NCBI GenBank assembly: GCA_029907285.1
Contig: JARYMD010000166.1
Span: 1 to 9,278, forward strand
Length of the DNA: 9,278 bases
Direction of reading: 5' to 3'
DNA from: Verrucomicrobiota bacterium
Lineage (GTDB): Bacteria > Verrucomicrobiota > Verrucomicrobiia > Limisphaerales > J093
Under the pieces are notes generated by a model. That model was not told the DNA's origin and searched no databases. It was given only the letters and a program-made list of their open reading frames with translations. Made by a program: the position numbers and the translations under genes. How positions within the stretch are numbered: the first letter of the stretch is position 1; each line of letters begins with the position of its first letter. This document shows, one piece after another, positions 5,841 to 9,278 of this stretch.

Positions 5841-6091
5841 CTCCACGGAACAGGCTCGGACAACTCAGGCGACAAAGCAAGGCGCCCCTGTTCAGGCCCC
5901 TCTTGCACGGGCGATGTCCATTCGAATGCTTCCTCAATTGCCCGATGCATCGCCCTGAACCACCAGCGTGCCCTGGCAATTCTGTTCAGCCGCGTCGGAC
6001 GCGCACTCGGAAGAGCCGGATTGCTCAACGGCAACTCGAGCTGCAATTCCTGTTCTTGTTTTCTGACGATTCCGCCAATCATGAGTTTCAT
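5816..6091 (-). CDS. Small conserved-looking protein with RARWWF segment, unknown function
   Basis: This 91-residue frame reads MKLMIGGIVRKQEQ at the start, then QLELPLSNPALP (residues about 17-28), a basic and aromatic core (RIARARWWFRAMHRAIEEAF, about 38-57) likely to be one amphipathic helix, and an acidic, Ser/Pro-rich tail. No signal peptide or membrane segment is seen. I recall similar small proteins (LELPL followed by RARWWF and a helix) in other Verrucomicrobiota, but cannot name a family or function. Start choice is uncertain: GTG at 6109 would add six residues, ATG at 6082 would remove three, and none has a clear ribosome site. The stop lies inside the 3' end of the convergent aminotransferase gene (25-base overlap). 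A 19-base dyad (6116-6134) lies just upstream and may control it. Confidence 0.6.
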   Translation of the reverse strand: MKLMIGGIVRKQEQELQLELPLSNPALPSARPTRLNRIARARWWFRAMHRAIEEAFEWTSPVQEGPEQGRLALSPELSEPVPWSYSSSNSR

Positions 6092-6115
6092 CGAGAACAA
6101 GTGTCGCACATGGGG

Positions 6116-6134
6116 TTGGACAAATACTGTCCAA
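6116..6134. promoter_or_regulatory. Operator-like dyad upstream of the small minus-strand gene
   Basis: TTGGACA-AATAC-TGTCCAA is a perfect 7-5-7 inverted repeat. It lies 7 bases upstream of the alternative GTG start and 25 bases upstream of the chosen ATG of the minus-strand gene. It could be a binding site for a dimeric regulator or a leader hairpin. The adjacent sequence (6135-6160) is the most A/T-rich part of this gap, as expected for a promoter region, but no convincing -35/-10 pair is seen. Confidence 0.45.
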
Positions 6135-6382
6135 TGCTGAAATAAATCAGATTAAAGTGTTCCGCCTCAAGGTGCGGCTCTGATGCGCCCCGGGTGCGGC
6201 AATGCCCAATGCGCGACACAACCGGTCGCCGCCGGAATTCGGTGTTTACGCGGACATCTTGCTGCTTTCGGCCCGGATTTCCGGCGCGAGCGGTTTGCGC
6301 ACGAGTCCAAAGCGAACGGACCGCTGTTTGGATGCGCGTGTGTGGCTTGTGGCGGGTAATGAAACGGTTCAGGCGCCCCGGC

Positions 6383-6421
6383 ATGTCGCCCAAGACGGAT
6401 GTGGCCGCAGACGGGCGACAT
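6383..6421. repeat. Perfect 9-base inverted repeat
   Basis: ATGTCGCCC (6383-6391) and GGGCGACAT (6413-6421) are exact reverse complements around a 21-base centre. There is no T-run, so it is not a standard terminator. It resembles a small mobile or REP-like palindrome more than a simple operator. Confidence 0.55.
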
Positions 6422-6521
6422 TTAAGCCAGGCAAACAAGGCACCGAGAACGGCGAGTGCAAGTTGGGCATTATGGCCGCGCATGCCCGGCCGGTCTGAGG
6501 CGGAGCCTTGCCAACAGTTGC

Positions 6522-6550
6522 ACCGGCTTTGACTTTCCCCCCAAGCCGGT
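6522..6550 (+). promoter_or_regulatory. Hairpin just upstream of the hisD start
   Basis: ACCGGCTT (6522-6529) and AAGCCGGT (6543-6550) form a perfect 8-base stem with a 13-base loop containing a run of C. It ends 13 bases before the GTG start of hisD, in the zone where a ribosome lands. It could affect translation of hisD; this is inferred from position. Confidence 0.35.
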
Positions 6551-6563
6551 CAAGAATAACGGC

Positions 6564-7874
6564 GTGAAGATTCTCCGTTATACCGACCCTGACTTTGGCG
6601 CGCAGATCGAATCAATGAGCCGTCAGACGAGCCTGTTTGATCCGGTTATCGAACAGCGCACGCGGGATATCATCGACGCAGTGTGTGAGAAGGGCGACAC
6701 TGCGCTGCTCGAGTTCACTGCCAAATTCGACGGTGCTAGATTGAGCGCAGACCAGCTCGCGGTCACAGCCGCCGAGTTTTTCAATGCATCGGTCAAGGTC
6801 GGCAAAGAACTCCGGGAAGCAATGCGGTTTGCTTCCAAGAACATCGCAAGCTTCAGCAAACGCTCTCTGCGAAAGAGCTGGACCATCCGCAATGCGCAGG
6901 GTGCGATTGTCGGCGAAAGGTACGATCCTTTCGAGCGTGTTGGTGTGTATGTGCCCGGCGGTACAGCACCGCTGGTATCGACAGTGCTGATGACTGTTGT
7001 TCTTGCGCGAGTGGCGGGGTGCCGGGAGATTGTGATGTGCACGCCGTGCGGGCCGGATGGTTCAATCGAACCGGCGCTTCTCGTGGCGGCAAGAATAGCG
7101 GGTGCCACCGAGGTTTATCGCGTCGGCGGGGCACAGGCAATCGCAGCCATGGCCCTGGGAACAGAGACGATCAAGCCGGTGCAAAAAATCTTCGGTCCAG
7201 GCAACGCGTACGTTGTCATGGCCAAGAGATTGTTGTTTGGCCACGTCTCGATCGATTTGTTGCCTGGCCCAAGCGAACTTCTGGTGCTGGCAGATGACTC
7301 GGCGAAACCCGACCACGTTGCCGCGGACATGCTCGCACAAGGTGAACACGGGTCCGGCCACGAACGTGTTTGGCTGGTAACGCCTTCAGCACGGCTCATT
7401 AACGCCGTGCAGCGCGAGATCGAACAACGATTGCCGTCGCTCTCGAGGCGGGAGTATATCAAGGAAGCCCTTGGCCGCGGCGCGTGGCTCGTTCAGGTCC
7501 GCGACATGGACGGTGGCGTTGAAGTGGCAAACACTCTCGCCCCGGAACACTGCGAGATTATTGCCAGGAACAGCCGCCGTCTGGCGGCGCGGATTCTGAC
7601 CTCCGGCGCAGTTTTCCTTGGTCCGTGGTCGCCGACAGCAGTGGGGGATTACCTTGCGGGTCCGAGCCATACGTTGCCGACCGGGGGTGCGGGGCGCAGT
7701 TTCGGGGGTCTGGCCGCCGACCAGTTCCAACGCAGAACAAGCATTGTTGAGTACAATCGATCTGCGCTTGCCAGGTCTTTGCATTCGCTCAAGGTTCTTG
7801 CCGGCGTTGAAGGGCTTGAAGCACATGCGGAATCGGCAAAAGCGCGGTTCGCTCGAACCAGCTCACGCGGGTAA
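6564..7874 (+). CDS. hisD: Histidinol dehydrogenase
   Basis: HisD oxidises L-histidinol to L-histidine in two NAD-dependent steps, the end of histidine synthesis in the cytoplasm. From the GTG at 6564 the protein has 436 residues, the usual length. Signatures are GVYVPGGTAPLVSTVLM (127-143), VGGAQAIAAMALGT (187-200), KIFGPGNAYV (208-217) and DLLPGPSELLVLAD (231-244). Expected zinc ligands are present: Q259 and H262 in AQGEH, D362 in VGDYLAGPSH, and H421 in EGLEAHAES. The catalytic Glu-His pair is E328-H329 in LAPEHCEI. A longer frame opens at 6456, but its extra 36 residues match nothing in the family, and homologues begin near MKILRY. No clear ribosome site precedes the GTG; a hairpin (6522-6550) does. 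hisC follows after 93 bases. Confidence 0.97.
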   Translation: MKILRYTDPDFGAQIESMSRQTSLFDPVIEQRTRDIIDAVCEKGDTALLEFTAKFDGARLSADQLAVTAAEFFNASVKVGKELREAMRFASKNIASFSKRSLRKSWTIRNAQGAIVGERYDPFERVGVYVPGGTAPLVSTVLMTVVLARVAGCREIVMCTPCGPDGSIEPALLVAARIAGATEVYRVGGAQAIAAMALGTETIKPVQKIFGPGNAYVVMAKRLLFGHVSIDLLPGPSELLVLADDSAKPDHVAADMLAQGEHGSGHERVWLVTPSARLINAVQREIEQRLPSLSRREYIKEALGRGAWLVQVRDMDGGVEVANTLAPEHCEIIARNSRRLAARILTSGAVFLGPWSPTAVGDYLAGPSHTLPTGGAGRSFGGLAADQFQRRTSIVEYNRSALARSLHSLKVLAGVEGLEAHAESAKARFARTSSRG

Positions 7875-7967
7875 TGCATGCAGGGGTTGCCACTCCACGG
7901 AGCTTCGGGTTGCATTCAAAATTTAATCACAGTGACAAGTTGCGGCTCTTTATCGCAGAACATCAGC

Positions 7968-9161
7968 ATGAAATTGAAAAGAAAGTCGGCAGGGCCGATT
8001 TCGCTCATTCGGCCACTGGTGCGCAGGCTCAAAGCATACGTTCCCGGCGAACAGCCCAAAACACCCGGATTCATCAAGCTCAATACAAACGAGAACCCGT
8101 ATCCGCCATCGCCCAAGGTTTTGAAAGCAATCAAGGCCGCCGTCGATGGGCGATTGCGATTGTACCCGAACCCGACAGCGGAACCGTTGCGGCGCGAACT
8201 CGCCCGGTTTCACGGCTGCAGCCCGCAAAACATCATTGTTGGGAACGGGTCTGATGAACTCCTTGCCCTTGCAACGCGCGCTTTTGTTGAACCGCTGCCC
8301 GACCGCGCGCCACGCAGCACAAATCCCACAAGAAGCACCGAGCGAAGGAGCATCGACCGGTCAACGGTTCAATATTTCGTGCCGAGTTATTCGCTCTACC
8401 CGGTTCTGGCCGATATCCACGGCGCGCAGCGCAACCCGGTCCCGCTCGCTTCGGATTTCGGTTTGCCAAACCCCGGCGCACTCAGTCGCAGCAAACGCTG
8501 GAACTGGAACGCTGCTCTGACGTTCATAACCACACCGAACGCGCCAACCGGCAGGGGATATTCAACCGCCGAACTGGAAACGTTGTGCTCAAGAATCAAG
8601 GGCGTGGTTGTCCTCGACGAAACCTACGTGGATTTCGCCCCTGAAAACGCTCTCGAACTGGCTTTGAGGCATCCCAACGTTCTTGTCTCCCGCACGTTCT
8701 CGAAGGCTTACTCGTTGTGCTTCCAAAGAGTCGGATACATGGTTGGACATCCGGAACTGATTGGCGCGCTTCTCAAAATCAAGGACAGCTACAACGTCAA
8801 CGGACTCGGCCAGGTGGCCGCTTTGGCCACGTTGGACGACCTTGGGTATTATCATGCCAACTTTAGGCGCATCGTTAGAACCAGGGACCGGCTGCGCGAA
8901 GCGTTGAGCCAGATGGGCTTCGAAGTATGCCCGAGCGCAACCAACTTTTTGTTCGCGAAACCACCGCGGTTCAGTGCAAGAGACTGGCTGCAGCGTCTCA
9001 GGGAACGCAACATCCTGGTGCGCTGGTTCGACCTGCCTGAAACGCGTGATTACCTGCGTATTAGCATCGGCAGTGAAACTGAGACAGACACACTTATTGG
9101 AGCGATCAGGGACATACTGGCGTCGGCAGCTCGCCCGGACGCCCGAAGTCAGACTGTTTGA
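7968..9161 (+). CDS. hisC: Histidinol-phosphate aminotransferase
   Basis: HisC moves an amino group from glutamate to imidazole-acetol phosphate, using PLP, in histidine synthesis. Family marks are KLNTNENPYPPSP (37-49), LYPNPTAEPLR (65-75), VGNGSDELL (91-99), TTPNAPTG (188-195, N191), VLDETYVDF (215-223, D217 and Y220), the cofactor Lys in SRTFSKAYSL (K246), R254 in FQRVGY, and the substrate Arg in YLRISIG (R364). The loop after the Lys reads SLCFQRVGY where most HisC have SLAGxRxGY; I recall the former from Verrucomicrobiota. At 397 residues it is longer than the usual 350-370. An extra Arg/Ser/Thr-rich stretch (residues about 110-132) sits between AFVEP and TVQYFVPSYSLYP. The ATG at 7968 is chosen because homologues start close to PLVRRLKAY; an ATG at 7878 would add 30 unrelated residues. 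It is probably co-transcribed with hisD. Confidence 0.96.
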   Translation: MKLKRKSAGPISLIRPLVRRLKAYVPGEQPKTPGFIKLNTNENPYPPSPKVLKAIKAAVDGRLRLYPNPTAEPLRRELARFHGCSPQNIIVGNGSDELLALATRAFVEPLPDRAPRSTNPTRSTERRSIDRSTVQYFVPSYSLYPVLADIHGAQRNPVPLASDFGLPNPGALSRSKRWNWNAALTFITTPNAPTGRGYSTAELETLCSRIKGVVVLDETYVDFAPENALELALRHPNVLVSRTFSKAYSLCFQRVGYMVGHPELIGALLKIKDSYNVNGLGQVAALATLDDLGYYHANFRRIVRTRDRLREALSQMGFEVCPSATNFLFAKPPRFSARDWLQRLRERNILVRWFDLPETRDYLRISIGSETETDTLIGAIRDILASAARPDARSQTV

Positions 9162-9198
9162 CATATTAGACTGGTCTGGCGGCCGATGTAGAATTTTC

Positions 9199-9227
9199 TT
9201 GACACTCCGAAAGATGTTTGAAATAAG
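9199..9227 (+). promoter_or_regulatory. Strong sigma-70-like promoter downstream of hisC
   Basis: A perfect -35 box TTGACA (9199-9204), a 17-base spacer and AATAAG (9222-9227; 4 of 6 matches to TATAAT) preceded by an extended-minus-10 TG (9219-9220). It points rightward out of the window, so it should drive the next gene or a short transcript starting near 9234. It suggests that the next gene is not solely dependent on the hisD-hisC transcript. Confidence 0.5.
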
Positions 9228-9278
9228 GGACATGTCTTGCAACTGCTTTGAGAGCAGGTGTTGTGCGGTTTGACTCTG

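Larger units (their letters stand above)
6135..6563. other. Non-coding region upstream of hisD
   Basis: About 430 bases without a supported gene. Short open frames on the plus strand (6194-6532 and 6202-6498) give Arg- and Cys-rich sequences with no domain. The region holds two clear inverted repeats (6383-6421 and 6522-6550). No His-rich leader peptide with consecutive CAC/CAT codons is present, so classical his-operon attenuation is not supported. No good -35/-10 pair was found for hisD. Confidence 0.6.

Noticed and set aside
6194..6532. Plus-strand open frame upstream of hisD
   Set aside because: Arg/Cys-rich composition with no domain; overlaps two inverted repeats and the hisD start region.
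6456..6563. N-terminal extension of HisD from the ATG at 6456
   Set aside because: The added 36 residues are not family-like and run through a hairpin; the start at 6564 gives the usual HisD length.
6300..6563. Classical histidine attenuator leader peptide
   Set aside because: No short frame with consecutive His codons and no terminator with T-run was found upstream of hisD.
7878..7967. N-terminal extension of HisC from the ATG at 7878
   Set aside because: The added 30 residues match no HisC feature; the start at 7968 is close to the conserved N-terminus.
8589..9242. Minus-strand open frame (217 codons)
   Set aside because: Fully antisense to the C-terminal half of hisC, which has unmistakable motifs.

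Overview
The window looks like chromosomal DNA of a moderately GC-rich member of the Verrucomicrobiota (Pedosphaera/Limisphaera-like). This rests on recognition of protein style: a secreted lamin-tail plus CotH-kinase protein, a HisC with the SLCFQRVGY loop, a Pro/Ala-rich protein carrying a KKETVRI motif, and heptad repeats of the TTGAACG type between genes. It is inferred, since no marker gene is present.

Layout. (1) 1-2129, minus strand: a large secreted protein with signal peptide, lamin-tail domain, Ig-like region and CotH kinase domain, cut by the left edge. It occupies the first 2.1 kb as one open frame with no stop. (2) 2130-2719: non-coding, rich in dyads and an inverted array of 7-base repeats, ending in a promoter-like TTGACA box. 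(3) 2720-4598, plus strand: three genes in a row, namely a Pro/Ala-rich protein with a C-terminal membrane anchor, a small thioredoxin-fold protein with an unusual CKPC active site, and a short GspF/PilC-like membrane protein. (4) 4689-5840, plus: a PLP-dependent class V aminotransferase/cysteine-desulfurase-fold enzyme without an evident persulfide cysteine. (5) 5816-6091, minus: a small basic and aromatic protein converging on, and overlapping, the aminotransferase end. (6) 6092-6563: mostly non-coding, with three clear inverted repeats. (7) 6564-9161, plus: hisD and hisC for histidine biosynthesis. (8) 9162-9278: a strong promoter-like sequence that probably serves the next gene outside the window.

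How the genes fit together. hisD and hisC give the last step and the transamination step of histidine synthesis and are probably co-transcribed. The Pro/Ala-rich protein, thioredoxin and GspF-like protein form a tight unit that could act at the inner membrane, perhaps in pilus or secretion assembly, but no ATPase, secretin or pilin gene is visible. That unit is the best candidate here for an uncharacterised system. The aminotransferase may be read through from it, but its role and substrate are unknown.
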